Positions 49,869 through 59,199 of a stretch of 64,000 bases of DNA are shown in pieces. The stretch lies in assembly GCF_020880995.1 (NCBI RefSeq), contig NZ_JAJISD010000010.1, positions 152,688 to 216,687 on the forward strand. Direction: 5' to 3'. The notes below the pieces were generated by a model, which saw only the letters and a list, made by a program, of their open reading frames with translations, was not told the origin of the DNA and did not search any database. A program made the translations under genes and the position numbers. Source of the DNA: Reyranella aquatilis. GTDB taxonomy: Bacteria; Pseudomonadota; Alphaproteobacteria; Reyranellales; Reyranellaceae. Positions within the stretch are counted from its first letter, which is position 1. Every line of letters starts with the position of its first letter.

Positions 49869-52859
49869 TTAAGCCTCGATGATCTCTCGTACGCGCGTTG
49901 CCAGCGCATCCATGGTGAAAGGTTTGGTGATCACGCTCATGCCGGTATCGAGCGCCCCGAAGACCAGCGCGGCATTCTCCGCATAGCCGGTCATGAAGAG
50001 CACTTTCAGGTCGGGACGCAGCGCCCGAGCCGCGTCCGCCACCTGCCGTCCGTTCAGTCCGGGCAGCCCGACATCGGTAATCAGCAGGTCGATCCGCTGT
50101 GCCGACTGCACGATCTCGACGCCGCTGGGGCCGTCGACCGCCTCGATGGCGCGGTAGCCGAGATCGCCCAGCACCTCGACGACGAGATTACGCACGACCG
50201 GCTCGTCCTCGACGACCAGAACGGTCTCGCCGGTCTCGATCGTCGCATCCTCGGAGGTGCCGCTTTCGGTCTCCTCGGCGCCGGCCTCGCCCTCGAAGCG
50301 CGGCAGGCAGAGATGCACGGTCGTACCGCGTCCCAGCGCGCTGTCGATCCAGGCATAGCCGCCGGACTGGCGTGCGAATCCGTAGATCATCGAGAGGCCG
50401 AGGCCGGTACCCTGGCCCATCGGCTTGGTGGTGAAGAAGGGCTCGAAGGCCCGTGCGATCGTCTCGGCATCCATGCCCGTTCCGGTATCGGTCACGGAGA
50501 TGGCGACATGATCGCCGGCCGGCCGGTCGGCATGCGCAGCCGCCTCGGCAGCGCCGGTGTGGCGGTTCTGCGTGCCGATCACCAGCCGTCCGCCCGACGG
50601 CATCGCGTCGCGTGCGTTGATCGCCAGATTGAGGATGGCCGATTCGAGCTGGTTGGCATCGCAGCGCGTGAGCCACAGCCCGTCGGCCAGTGCAAGGGTG
50701 AGTTCGACTCGTTCGCCCAAGGTCCGTCGCAGCAGCTCCTCCATCGAACCCACCAGTGGATTGACCTGTACCGGGCGCGGATCGAGTGGCTGGCGCCGGG
50801 AGAAGGCCAGCAGGCGATGGGTGAGGGCGGCGGCGCGATTGGCCGAGGCGATGGCACCGCTGATGAAGCGGTCGAGATCGCCCAGCCGACCTTGACCGAC
50901 GCGGCGCTGCACCAAATCGAGACTGCCGGTGATGCCCTGCAGCAGATTGTTGAAGTCGTGGGCAATGCCGCCGGTGAGCTGGCCGATCGCCTCCATCTTC
51001 TGCGACTGTCGCAGGGCTTCCTCGGCCGCGCGCAGTTCCGCCGTACGCGCCTCGACCCGCGCCTCCAGCGTGGCATTCAGGGCGCGCAACGCCGCCTCGG
51101 CTTCGCCGCGTTCGATCACCTGGCGGGTGCGTTCGGCCACTTCCTCCATGAAGGCGACCTCGTCGGGACGCCAGTGACGGATCGGACGGTCATTGAGGTA
51201 GACGATGGTCCGCAGGCGCCCGGCGCGCAGGAACGGCACGACCAGGATGGCGCGTGTGTCCACGGCACGCGCGGTCGCGCGCGTTTCCTCTTCGTCGCTC
51301 AGCGGATCGTTCAGCAGATCGGCGATCACGACCGTCTCGCCTGCGCTGAGCCTGTTCACGATCTTGACGCCGAACGCGTGCGCGGGAACACGGCCGAGAA
51401 GCGGCTGGGCGCGGCCGTTCGTCCAGCACTCGGAGTAGTCGAACATGTCCTCGACCGGGTCGAGATGGCCGTAGCCCACGCGCGACACCCCGAAGAACCG
51501 GCCCATCAGGGCGCAGGCCTCGTTCAAAGCCGCATGGGTGTCGCTGCCGCGCAAGGCGTCGCTGAGTTCGAGCATGAAGGCGTGGCGCGCGTCGGCCAGC
51601 TTTGCGGCGCTGATGTCGATCGCGGTGCCGACCGCGCGGTAGCAGTTGCCTGCGGCGTCGAACAGGCCCTTGCCCTTGGCCGCGATCCAGCGGACGACGC
51701 CGTCGTCGTGCCCGATCGTGCGGTACTGCACGTCGTAGGTGGCCCGGACCGCCGGATCCAGCGCGGCTTGGAAGGCGCGGGTCGTGGCTTCGCGATCCTC
51801 GGGGTGAAGGCCTGCGTAGAAATCGTCCAGCGTGCAGACCGCGTCGGATGAGAAGCCGAACATCGCCTTGGTGCGCGGCGACCAGGTCAGCGTGTTGGTG
51901 ACGAAATCGACGTCCCAGATACCGATCTCTGCAGCCTCGGTCGTGAGACGCAGCGACTCCTCGTTCAGGAGCGACTGCAACTCTGCAATCCGGCGCCCCG
52001 TGATGTCGTGGCCGCTGACGAAGATTCCGTATACGGCACCCGCCTCGTCGCGCATCGGTTCGTAGACGAAATCGATGTACCGGGTGCTGGCATCTGTCGC
52101 GAGCCGGACCTTCATCGCGTGGGCGACGTACCGTTCGCCGGTGCTGTAGACGCGGTCGAGCAGTTCGTAGAAGCCCTGGCCCTCGAGTTCGGGCAGCGCC
52201 TCGCGCACGCTGCGACCGATGAAGTCGCGCTGGCCGGCGATCGCGAGATAGGCGTCGTTCACATATTCATAGACATGGTCGGGGCCGGTCAGCACGGCGA
52301 TGAAGCCCGGCGCCTTCTGGAACATGCGGCGCTGTCGCTCGATCTCCCGCATCAGCCGCTGCTCGTTCAGCACCTTCTGCGTGGTCTCGCTGCACACCAC
52401 CAGCACGCCGCCCACCCCGTAGGGCGCGTCGGCGTCGTCGATCGGGCTGTAGCTGTAGGTCCAGTAGACGTCCTCGCGCCGCCCGTTGCGCGTGATCGGC
52501 ACGAGGTGGTTCTCGTGCCAGGTGGCCCCGCGACCCGCCATGACCTGGTCGATCTGGGGTCCGATGATGGGCCAGATCTCCTCCCAGACCGTGCGTCCGG
52601 GCTGGCCGAGCGAGGACGGATGCCGTTCAGGGCCGATCGATTGACGGTAGGCATCGTTGTAGAAGCAGAGGAGATCGGGTCCCCAAAAGATGTAAATCGG
52701 GTGACCGCAATTCAGCATCAGGCGGATCGCCGTACGGAGCGATTGCGGCCAGCCGGCGGGATCGCCGAGCGGCGTCGCCTTCCAGTCATGAGCCAGCATG
52801 AGCGCACCCATCTCGCCGCCGCCGGCAAGGAAGCTGGAATCGCGCTGCTCGGAATTCAT
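49869..52859 (-). CDS. Hybrid sensor histidine kinase: three PAS, GAF, HisKA, HATPase, receiver
   Basis: 996 residues, cytoplasmic, no membrane helix. PAS 1 about 20-160 (WKATPLGDPAGWPQSLRTA), PAS 2 180-290, PAS 3 300-420 (LHPEDRE), GAF 430-585, dimerisation helix with phospho-acceptor H634 in GGIAHDFNNLLQG, ATP domain with N749, G1 box DTGTGM (791-796) and GLGLS, then a receiver domain (880-993) with D929 and K979. No output domain and no partner regulator is near. Its stop is 4 bases from the glutaminase start, so they share an operon; the signal is unknown, with PAS and GAF folds open to redox, light or small molecules. Confidence 0.93.
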   Translation of the reverse strand: MNSEQRDSSFLAGGGEMGALMLAHDWKATPLGDPAGWPQSLRTAIRLMLNCGHPIYIFWGPDLLCFYNDAYRQSIGPERHPSSLGQPGRTVWEEIWPIIGPQIDQVMAGRGATWHENHLVPITRNGRREDVYWTYSYSPIDDADAPYGVGGVLVVCSETTQKVLNEQRLMREIERQRRMFQKAPGFIAVLTGPDHVYEYVNDAYLAIAGQRDFIGRSVREALPELEGQGFYELLDRVYSTGERYVAHAMKVRLATDASTRYIDFVYEPMRDEAGAVYGIFVSGHDITGRRIAELQSLLNEESLRLTTEAAEIGIWDVDFVTNTLTWSPRTKAMFGFSSDAVCTLDDFYAGLHPEDREATTRAFQAALDPAVRATYDVQYRTIGHDDGVVRWIAAKGKGLFDAAGNCYRAVGTAIDISAAKLADARHAFMLELSDALRGSDTHAALNEACALMGRFFGVSRVGYGHLDPVEDMFDYSECWTNGRAQPLLGRVPAHAFGVKIVNRLSAGETVVIADLLNDPLSDEEETRATARAVDTRAILVVPFLRAGRLRTIVYLNDRPIRHWRPDEVAFMEEVAERTRQVIERGEAEAALRALNATLEARVEARTAELRAAEEALRQSQKMEAIGQLTGGIAHDFNNLLQGITGSLDLVQRRVGQGRLGDLDRFISGAIASANRAAALTHRLLAFSRRQPLDPRPVQVNPLVGSMEELLRRTLGERVELTLALADGLWLTRCDANQLESAILNLAINARDAMPSGGRLVIGTQNRHTGAAEAAAHADRPAGDHVAISVTDTGTGMDAETIARAFEPFFTTKPMGQGTGLGLSMIYGFARQSGGYAWIDSALGRGTTVHLCLPRFEGEAGAEETESGTSEDATIETGETVLVVEDEPVVRNLVVEVLGDLGYRAIEAVDGPSGVEIVQSAQRIDLLITDVGLPGLNGRQVADAARALRPDLKVLFMTGYAENAALVFGALDTGMSVITKPFTMDALATRVREIIEA

Positions 52860-52918
52860 GGCCGGACAGTCATCGATTCGCGACCGTCCTGCAAGCGTGG
52901 CGCCCGGTCGGCGGCCCG

Positions 52919-53776
52919 TCAGATCACGCGCTGCGTGCGCGCGAAGGCCAGATAGAGTTCATGGGCGCGGGCGGCAATCGGACCGGGCTGCAGGTCGCGG
53001 CTTTCGTAGCGGCTGACCGGCTGGACCTTGCCGGCATTGCCGGTGGTGAAGATCTCGTCCGCATCGTCCAGTTCGGCCGGCGCGATGGTCCGCTCCTCGA
53101 CCGTGATGCCGGCCGAGCGCAGCAGCCTGATGGTGCGCAGCCGCGTAATGCCTGCCAGGAAGCTGCCGTTCGGCACCGGGGTGGCGACGACGCCGTTGCG
53201 GGCGAGGAAGATGTTGGAGCTGCAAGTCTCCGCCACGTTGCCCAGCGGATCGAGCACGACGCCGTTGTTGAAGCCGCGCTTCATCATCTCCGCGACGCCG
53301 CGCGAGGAGTTGGGATAGAGGCAGCTCGCCTTGGCGTCGGTCGGCGCCGTCTCGGGCGCGGGCCGGCGGATCGAGCGGCAGAGGCCGAGGGTCAGCGGCG
53401 TGCCGGCGCGCATCGGCGAGACATAGGTGCAGAGCAGGAACTGCGCGGAGTCGGGATCGACCGAGATCGGACCGGCGCCGCCCTTGCCGGCCCAGAACAT
53501 CGGCCGGACATAGAGCTCGGCCTTGGGGCCGAAGCGGCGCACGCTCTCGTGCATCAGCTTGAGGATCTCCCCGGGGGTCAGGCTCGGGTTCAGTCCGATG
53601 GCCCGTGCCGACCGCACGACGCGTTCCGCATGGAGGTCGAGGTCGGGGCCGCAGCCCTCGAAGGCGCGCCCGCCGTCGAATACCATGGAGCCCAGCCAGA
53701 AGGCATGGTCGCGCGGGCCCAGGATCGCCGGGTTGCCTTCGTGCCAGGTGCCGTTCCAGTAGGTGAGCGTGTCCAT
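52919..53776 (-). CDS. Class IV PLP aminotransferase (BCAT/D-amino-acid transaminase family)
   Basis: 285 residues. Fold type IV: AFWLGSMVFDGGRAFEG at the N-terminus, PLP lysine K149 in TDAKASCLYPNS, and NVAETCSSNIFLARNG with the Glu that contacts the PLP nitrogen, followed by GSFLAGITRLRTIRLL. Transfers an amino group between glutamate and a keto acid, as in branched-chain or D-alanine transamination. First of a probable minus-strand run aminotransferase-kinase-glutaminase; the spacer to the kinase is 59 bases. Divergent from an EamA exporter by 42 bases. Confidence 0.9.
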   Translation of the reverse strand: MDTLTYWNGTWHEGNPAILGPRDHAFWLGSMVFDGGRAFEGCGPDLDLHAERVVRSARAIGLNPSLTPGEILKLMHESVRRFGPKAELYVRPMFWAGKGGAGPISVDPDSAQFLLCTYVSPMRAGTPLTLGLCRSIRRPAPETAPTDAKASCLYPNSSRGVAEMMKRGFNNGVVLDPLGNVAETCSSNIFLARNGVVATPVPNGSFLAGITRLRTIRLLRSAGITVEERTIAPAELDDADEIFTTGNAGKVQPVSRYESRDLQPGPIAARAHELYLAFARTQRVI

Positions 53777-53818
53777 TTATTCCTCGTCCATTCTCGAAGC
53801 CGGCGGACATAGCAGACG

Positions 53819-54700
53819 ATGAGCGGCACGGCCAATCTGGCCCCGATGCTGTTGGCATTGGGTGCGGCATTCTGCTTCGCCCTGGCGTTGATCCTGACGC
53901 AGTTCGGGTTGCGCACCATGCCGTCCTGGCGCTCGCCCCTGTATTCGATCGGCGGGGCGCTGGTCGTGGCGTGGATGGCCGCGCTCGTGTTCGTCGACTG
54001 GCGGACCTTCGATCTGGACGCGGCGCTGATCTTTGCAGGGGTCGGTTGCATTTTCCCTGTCGTGGTGTCGATCCTCTCCGTGCGTTCGAACGAGCGACTG
54101 GGGCCGGCGGTCGCCGGCGCGGTCGGCAACGTGACGCCGATCTTTGCCGTGCTCGGCGCGGTGCTGTTCCTCGGCGAGCATCTCGGCCTTCTGCAACTGG
54201 TCGGCCTGGCCATGGTGGTCGGAGGCGTGGCGCTGCTGGCGCTGCGCGGCGGCACCGGCGGCCGTCACTGGTCGGTCTGGGTGTTGGGCCTGCCGCTTGC
54301 GGCCGCACTGGTGCGTGGGGCGATCCAGCCCGCAATCAAGACGGGACTGGCCTTGTGGCCCGAGCCACTGGCCGCCGCCGCGATCGGCTACGCGCTATCG
54401 AGCGTGGTGATCGTCAGCCTGGTCGGCCGACGCGCCTTGCGGGAGGGCCCCGCGATGCGCAGCGGCGTGCTGTGGTTCCTGGGCGTGGGCTTCGCGAATG
54501 GCAGTGCCACCTTTCTGCTGTATGCCGCGCTGGGATTGGGCTCGATCACGATCGTGGCGCCGCTGGTCGCGCTCTTTCCGCTGATGGGCGTGGTGATGAG
54601 CTTCTTCTTTTTGCGCGGCGAGCAGCTGCATGTGCTCGGCTTGACGGGAATCCTCATGAGCGTGGCCGGGGTGATCATACTGCTGATGGCTGCAACCTGA
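53819..54700 (+). CDS. EamA-family (DMT superfamily) transporter
   Basis: 293 residues, ten hydrophobic helices in two EamA repeats (about 1-140 and 150-293). VAGAVGNVTPIFAVLGAVLFLGEHLGLLQLVGLAMVVGG in the first half and LGSITIVAPLVALFPLMGVVMSFFFLRGEQLHVLGLTGILMSVAGVI in outline in the second are typical repeat ends. Many EamA proteins export amino acids or other metabolites. Facing the aminotransferase gene with little space, so it probably shares its control region and role. Confidence 0.87.
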   Translation: MSGTANLAPMLLALGAAFCFALALILTQFGLRTMPSWRSPLYSIGGALVVAWMAALVFVDWRTFDLDAALIFAGVGCIFPVVVSILSVRSNERLGPAVAGAVGNVTPIFAVLGAVLFLGEHLGLLQLVGLAMVVGGVALLALRGGTGGRHWSVWVLGLPLAAALVRGAIQPAIKTGLALWPEPLAAAAIGYALSSVVIVSLVGRRALREGPAMRSGVLWFLGVGFANGSATFLLYAALGLGSITIVAPLVALFPLMGVVMSFFFLRGEQLHVLGLTGILMSVAGVIILLMAAT

Positions 54701-54825
54701 GCCGTGACGGAAAAGCGGCCGAATCGGCGCGCGAATTCCCCAGGTGTGATGGCCACTCCCGAGGGCCTGCGTGCGTATCTATCGATACGGGGCGGCACAT
54801 CGGCCGCCCGGAACGGAGGCAGACA

Positions 54826-55134
54826 ATGATGAAGCGTATCGCTCTCACCGCGCTCGCCGCCGCCGCCACTTTCACGACGGCGGCGTTTGCACCCGCGGTC
54901 GTCGCACCAGCAGCCGCGCAGTCGCTCGGCATCTATTTCGGCGCGCCGCCGCAGCCGCGCTACTACGCACCGCCAGTCCAGCGCGTTTGGGCGCCGGGGT
55001 ACTGGACATGGCATCACGGCCGGCAGGTCTGGGTCGACGGCCACTGGGTGACCCGCACCGTGGCATCGGCTCCGGGCTGGGGCCCGGGTTGGAGTCCTGG
55101 CTGGACACCGGGCTGGGGCTGGGGCCGCGACTAG
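54826..55134 (+). CDS. YXWGXW-repeat-type small secreted protein
   Basis: 102 residues. Signal peptide MMKRIALTALAAAATFTTAAFAPAVVAPAAAQ, then Pro/Tyr/Trp-rich chain: VWAPGYWTWHHGRQVWVDGHWVTRTV, the bacterial YXWGXW/BcpO-like surface repeat, and a Trp-Gly tail GWGPGWSPGWTPGWGWGRD. Such proteins are envelope-associated, mostly of unknown use. GGAGG precedes the start. A clean intrinsic terminator lies 27 bases downstream. Confidence 0.85.
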   Translation: MMKRIALTALAAAATFTTAAFAPAVVAPAAAQSLGIYFGAPPQPRYYAPPVQRVWAPGYWTWHHGRQVWVDGHWVTRTVASAPGWGPGWSPGWTPGWGWGRD

Positions 55135-55160
55135 CCCGCACATCGGTGTGACGCGAATGG

Positions 55161-55187
55161 ACGGGGCGCTTCGGCGCCCCGTTTTTC
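55161..55187 (+). terminator. Intrinsic terminator
   Basis: ACGGGGCGC / GCGCCCCGT, a perfect 9-bp stem with TTCG loop, followed by TTTTC. Ends the YXWGXW gene transcript. Confidence 0.85.
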
Positions 55188-55304
55188 GTTCGTCGCGGCC
55201 GTGCGCGATGGCAGGAAGCTGTTGCTGCCGGCTGACGCCGTACTAAGGTCGGCGGGAAACGTCGCCCCGGAACAAAGCGGGCGACGACCCAGGAGGAACG
55301 CACG

Positions 55305-56816
55305 ATGACGGCCCCGCTCACAATCCGCCTGCATCCCGCCGACAACGTCGTCGTGGCGCGCATGGACGTCCTGCCCGGCACGAAGGTCGAGGGCGATGTC
55401 GCGGCCGCGACGCGCGTGCCCCCGGGCCACAAGATTCTAACGCGGGCGGTGAAGAAGGGCGAACCGCTGCGCAAGTACAACCAGATCATCGGCTTCGCGA
55501 CGGAAGACCTCGCGCCCGGCGCCCACATTCACACGCACAATTGCGCGATGGGCGACTTCGAGCGCGACTATGCGTTCTGCGCCGACGCCCATCCCACCGA
55601 CTTCATCGTGCCGCCCGCCACCTTCCAGGGTTATCGCCGGGCCGATGGCCGCGCCGCGACGCGCAACTATCTGGGCATCGTCACAACGGTGAATTGCTCG
55701 GCGGCGACCAGCCGCATGATCGCGTCTCGTCTTGAGCCATTGCTCGGTGACTTCCCCAACATCGACGGCGTCGTGCCGCTCACTCACGGCGGCGGTTGCG
55801 GGATGGCCGCGTCCGGCCTGGAGATGGATGTGCTGCGTCGCACACTCGCGGGCTATACCCGCCATCCCAACATGGCGGCGGTCGTGGTGCTGGGGCTGGG
55901 CTGCGAAACCAACCAGATTTCCGGCCTGATGAATGCGGAAGGCCTCAGGGAAGGTCCGAAGCTCATTCCGATGGCGATCCAGGACGAAGGCGGGGTCTCG
56001 AAGACCGTGATGCGCGCCGTTGGATTCCTGAAGGAACTCCTGCCCGAAGCGAACGACGTGAAGCGGGAACCGATTCCGGCGAGCGAACTCATCCTCGCCC
56101 TGCAATGCGGCGGCTCGGACGGCTATTCCGGTATCTCCGCCAATCCCGCGCTGGGCGTGGCGGTGGATCTGCTGGTGCGCAACGGCGGCGCTGCCGTCTT
56201 GTCGGAGACGCCAGAAATATATGGTGCCGAGCATCTCCTGACGCGGCGCGCCGTGACGAAGGAAGTGGGCGAGAAGATCGTCGAGCGCATTCGCTGGTGG
56301 GAGGATCATTGTGCTCGCACCGGCGGTGAAATGAACAACAACCCGTCGCCCGGCAACAAGGCGGGTGGCCTCACGACGATTCTCGAGAAGTCGTTGGGTG
56401 CGGTCGCCAAAGGCGGCACGACGAATCTCGTGGACGTCTACAAGTATGCGGAGCCGATCACGGCCAAGGGCTTCGTCTACATGGATTCGCCCGGCTACGA
56501 TCCGGTCTCGGCGACGGGGCAGGTCGCCGGCGGCGCCAATGTTCTGTGCTTTACGACCGGCCGCGGCAGCGTGTTCGGCTGCAAGCCGACGCCATCGCTC
56601 AAGCTTGCGACGAATACCTCACTTTATCGGCGCATGACGGACGACATGGACATCAACTGCGGGACGATCGTCGATGGCGAGGAGACGATCCAGGAGAGCG
56701 GTCGCCGCATCTTCGACCTTATTCTTGCCACGGCCTCGGGCCAGAAAACCAAATCGGAAGTTTTGGGAATCGGGGACGACGAGTTCGAGCCGTGGAAGAT
56801 TGGCGCAACAATGTGA
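55305..56816 (+). CDS. UxaA-family dehydratase (altronate/galactarate dehydratase type)
   Basis: 503 residues. N-terminal SAF-like domain (about 5-80: ADNVVVARMDVLPGTKV), then the UxaA core with GYRRADGRAATRNYLGIVTTVNCSA, THGGGCGM, GLGCETNQ and LQCGGSDGYSGISANPALG, which supply metal and substrate residues. Dehydrates sugar acids such as D-altronate or galactarate with iron. It is single-polypeptide, with the SAF part fused, unlike split forms. AGGAGGAAC precedes the ATG. No sugar-acid operon is nearby, so the substrate is open. Confidence 0.9.
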   Translation: MTAPLTIRLHPADNVVVARMDVLPGTKVEGDVAAATRVPPGHKILTRAVKKGEPLRKYNQIIGFATEDLAPGAHIHTHNCAMGDFERDYAFCADAHPTDFIVPPATFQGYRRADGRAATRNYLGIVTTVNCSAATSRMIASRLEPLLGDFPNIDGVVPLTHGGGCGMAASGLEMDVLRRTLAGYTRHPNMAAVVVLGLGCETNQISGLMNAEGLREGPKLIPMAIQDEGGVSKTVMRAVGFLKELLPEANDVKREPIPASELILALQCGGSDGYSGISANPALGVAVDLLVRNGGAAVLSETPEIYGAEHLLTRRAVTKEVGEKIVERIRWWEDHCARTGGEMNNNPSPGNKAGGLTTILEKSLGAVAKGGTTNLVDVYKYAEPITAKGFVYMDSPGYDPVSATGQVAGGANVLCFTTGRGSVFGCKPTPSLKLATNTSLYRRMTDDMDINCGTIVDGEETIQESGRRIFDLILATASGQKTKSEVLGIGDDEFEPWKIGATM

Positions 56817-57029
56817 GGAACGGCACGCAGCCATTTTGACCCGGCGGCGTTACGTCTCTCATATGCGATCCACGACTTGCGAACTTGGCCATGCTTTGGC
56901 AGCCCAGCCCACAGCGGCCACGGACTTTCCCCCGAGCTTCTACCCAAATTCCCGGTTGTCGAAGGCGGGAGCAGCGAGCGCTCCGCCAGCGCGCATTTGT
57001 TTGCTCGTCAAACTGCCCAGGAGAGAGAA

Positions 57030-57236
57030 ATGGCTACAGGCACGGTCAAGTGGTTCAATGCCACGAAGGGATTCGGGTTCATTCAGCCGAGCGACGGCGG
57101 CAAGGACGTGTTCGTCCATATCAGCGCGGTCGAGCGGTCCGGCTTGAATGGACTGAACGAAGGCCAGAAGATCGGCTATGAAATCGCGACCGAGCGCGGC
57201 CGCTCGGCCGCCGTCAATCTCAAGGCTGCCGACTGA
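57030..57236 (+). CDS. cspA: Cold-shock-domain protein CspA family
   Basis: 68 residues. Single cold-shock domain with both RNA-binding motifs, RNP1 KGFGFI and RNP2 VFVHI, after MATGTVKWFNATKG. An RNA chaperone or transcription antiterminator. GGAGAGAG precedes the ATG. The leader back to the upstream stop is 213 bases, long enough to hold the structured 5' leader many csp mRNAs use. The next gene starts 2 bases downstream. Confidence 0.95.
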   Translation: MATGTVKWFNATKGFGFIQPSDGGKDVFVHISAVERSGLNGLNEGQKIGYEIATERGRSAAVNLKAAD

Positions 57237-57238
57237 TC

Positions 57239-57697
57239 ATGCGAGTGGTTCCCCTCGTCGAACGTCCCGATCTGGCCGAACAGGTTTCGGTTTGGGGCTT
57301 CGGCGAGTGGGGACATCTCAACCCCGGCCAGACGCTCGATCGGCGCCGCGCCAAAATCCAGGGCAAGATGAACGTCGATCGCGTCCCGATCGCCTTCGTC
57401 GCCCTCGGCGACGATGACGGCATCGTCGGCACGGCCTCGCTGATATTCGACGATCTCGATGGCGATCCGCGCAACCCCTGGCTCGCCAGCGTCTATGTTC
57501 CGGTGGAGCATCGCAAGAAGGGCATAGCCTCGGCGCTGGTTCGAACCGTGGAGGATGCGGCGCGGCGCATCGGCTACGACCGTCTCTACCTTTTCACGAG
57601 CACTGCCCCCTCGCTCTACGAAGGGCTGGGCTGGAAGGCGCTTGAGCAGCGCGACTATCGCGGCGAGATTATCCAGGTCATGGAAAAGTCGCTGTGA
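57239..57697 (+). CDS. GNAT-family N-acetyltransferase
   Basis: 152 residues. WLASVYVPVEHRKKGIASALVRTVEDAARRIGYDRLYLFTSTAPSLYEGLGWKAL is the acetyl-CoA site and the C-terminal strand of GNAT folds. Substrate unknown. It starts 2 bases after cspA and ends 10 bases before the amidase start, so it sits in a tight cspA-GNAT-amidase run. Confidence 0.88.
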   Translation: MRVVPLVERPDLAEQVSVWGFGEWGHLNPGQTLDRRRAKIQGKMNVDRVPIAFVALGDDDGIVGTASLIFDDLDGDPRNPWLASVYVPVEHRKKGIASALVRTVEDAARRIGYDRLYLFTSTAPSLYEGLGWKALEQRDYRGEIIQVMEKSL

Positions 57698-57707
57698 GGA
57701 AGCCCGC

Positions 57708-59102
57708 ATGCCATCCGACCTGCACTATCTGTCGCTCGACGAGGTCGCGCGCCGCCTGAAGGCGCGCAAGCTGTCGTCCGCCGAACTCACGGGGGCGATG
57801 CTGGACCGAATTCGCGAGATCGATCCTGGGCTCAAGAGCTACGCGACCGTGACCGCCGACCGCGCGTTGGCCGACGCCGGGCGGCTCGATGCCGAAACGG
57901 CGGCTGGGCGCTCGCGCGGTCCGCTGCACGGGGTACCCGTCGCAGTGAAGGACCTTTGCAACACCGAGGGCGTCGCGACCGCCGCCGGCATGGCGATCCA
58001 TCGCGCCAACGTTCCGTCCGCGGACGCGACCGTTGTGACGCGCCTCAAAGAGGCGGGGGCCGTGATCCTCGGCAAGCTGCAGATGACCGAGGGCGCTTAC
58101 GGTGCGCATCACCCCGCCATCCCCGCGCCGCTCAACCCCTGGAACGCCGCCTATTGGACGGGATCCTCCTCGTCGGGCTCGGGGGCGGCCACGGCGGCCG
58201 GACTCTGCTTCGCGTCCCTGGGGTCCGATACCGGCGGCTCGATCCGCTTCCCCTCGACCATGAACGGGCTGTCGGGCCTCAAGCCGACCTGGGGCCGCGT
58301 CAGTCGTGCCGGCGTCTTTCCGCTCGCCGAGTCGCTGGATCATGTCGGGCCGATGACCCGCAGTGCGCTCGACGCGGCGATCGTGCTGGGCGTTATCGCG
58401 GGCGCCGATCCCGCGGATCCGACGGCCGTCGGCCTGCCGGTGCCGGACTATGCGGCCGGCATCGATGCGGGCGTGCGCGGCAAGCGCATCGGTCTCGCCA
58501 CCAACATGCATGGACTCGATGCGGACGCGCAGCGGGCGCTCGAAGATGCGGTCGCCGCCTTCAGAACAGCGGGTGCTTCCATCGTCGACGTGAAGCTGCC
58601 GGCGAACTTCGACCAGGGGTCTCGCGACTGGGTGCCGTTGTGCGCCGTCGAGGCCGCCGTGGCCCACGAGGGAACATATCCGTCGCGCGCAAGCGAATAC
58701 GGGCCCGTGCTATCGGGCCTGCTCGACCAGGGTCTGCGTCTCTCCGCGACGGACCTCGCGAAGATGCAGCTGCGCCGCGCCGCGCTGACCGGCGACCTCA
58801 ACAAATTGCTGGCGTCGGTCGACCTGCTGCTGATGCCGGTCATGGGCCGGGCGGTCTGGTCGACCGAGGCCCTGCAGGCCGCGGGACGGGATCCCGAGAC
58901 GGTCGCGTCCCGGCTCCGCTATACCGCGCCGTTCGACCTCAGCGGTCATCCCACTCTCACCTTGCCCGGCGGAATGACGGCGGACGGCGTGCCCGTCGGG
59001 TTCCAGATCGTCGCCAGGGCCTTCGAAGAAGAGTCCATTCTCGCGGCGGGACACGCCTATCAGCAGCGGACCGACTGGCATCTGAAGCGCCCGCCGCTCT
59101 AG
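57708..59102 (+). CDS. Amidase signature family hydrolase
   Basis: 464 residues from the ATG at 57708. The Ser-cisSer-Lys triad is visible: K81 in VAVKDLCNTEG, Ser cluster 153-158 in GSSSSGSGAA and nucleophile S178 in LGSDTGGSIRFP. Hydrolyses an amide; relatives include GatA and aryl-acylamidases. No gatB or gatC is near and the sequence lacks GatA's tRNA-linked context, so a stand-alone amidase is likely. Ends near the cyclase start. Confidence 0.92.
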   Translation: MPSDLHYLSLDEVARRLKARKLSSAELTGAMLDRIREIDPGLKSYATVTADRALADAGRLDAETAAGRSRGPLHGVPVAVKDLCNTEGVATAAGMAIHRANVPSADATVVTRLKEAGAVILGKLQMTEGAYGAHHPAIPAPLNPWNAAYWTGSSSSGSGAATAAGLCFASLGSDTGGSIRFPSTMNGLSGLKPTWGRVSRAGVFPLAESLDHVGPMTRSALDAAIVLGVIAGADPADPTAVGLPVPDYAAGIDAGVRGKRIGLATNMHGLDADAQRALEDAVAAFRTAGASIVDVKLPANFDQGSRDWVPLCAVEAAVAHEGTYPSRASEYGPVLSGLLDQGLRLSATDLAKMQLRRAALTGDLNKLLASVDLLLMPVMGRAVWSTEALQAAGRDPETVASRLRYTAPFDLSGHPTLTLPGGMTADGVPVGFQIVARAFEEESILAAGHAYQQRTDWHLKRPPL

Positions 59103-59199
59103 AACCGGCGTCCGCAGGCGTCAGGGGAGAGCGTGGACGCTGAATCGTCACTCATTTATAGTGACGCGACCGCCCTCCAGGACGTTTCCCGCCGCGCAA

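Noticed and set aside
57708..59102. Amidase as GatA of the tRNA amidotransferase
   Set aside because: No gatB or gatC next to it and the neighbouring genes are a cold-shock protein and an acetyltransferase; GatA cannot be excluded by motifs alone but is unlikely.
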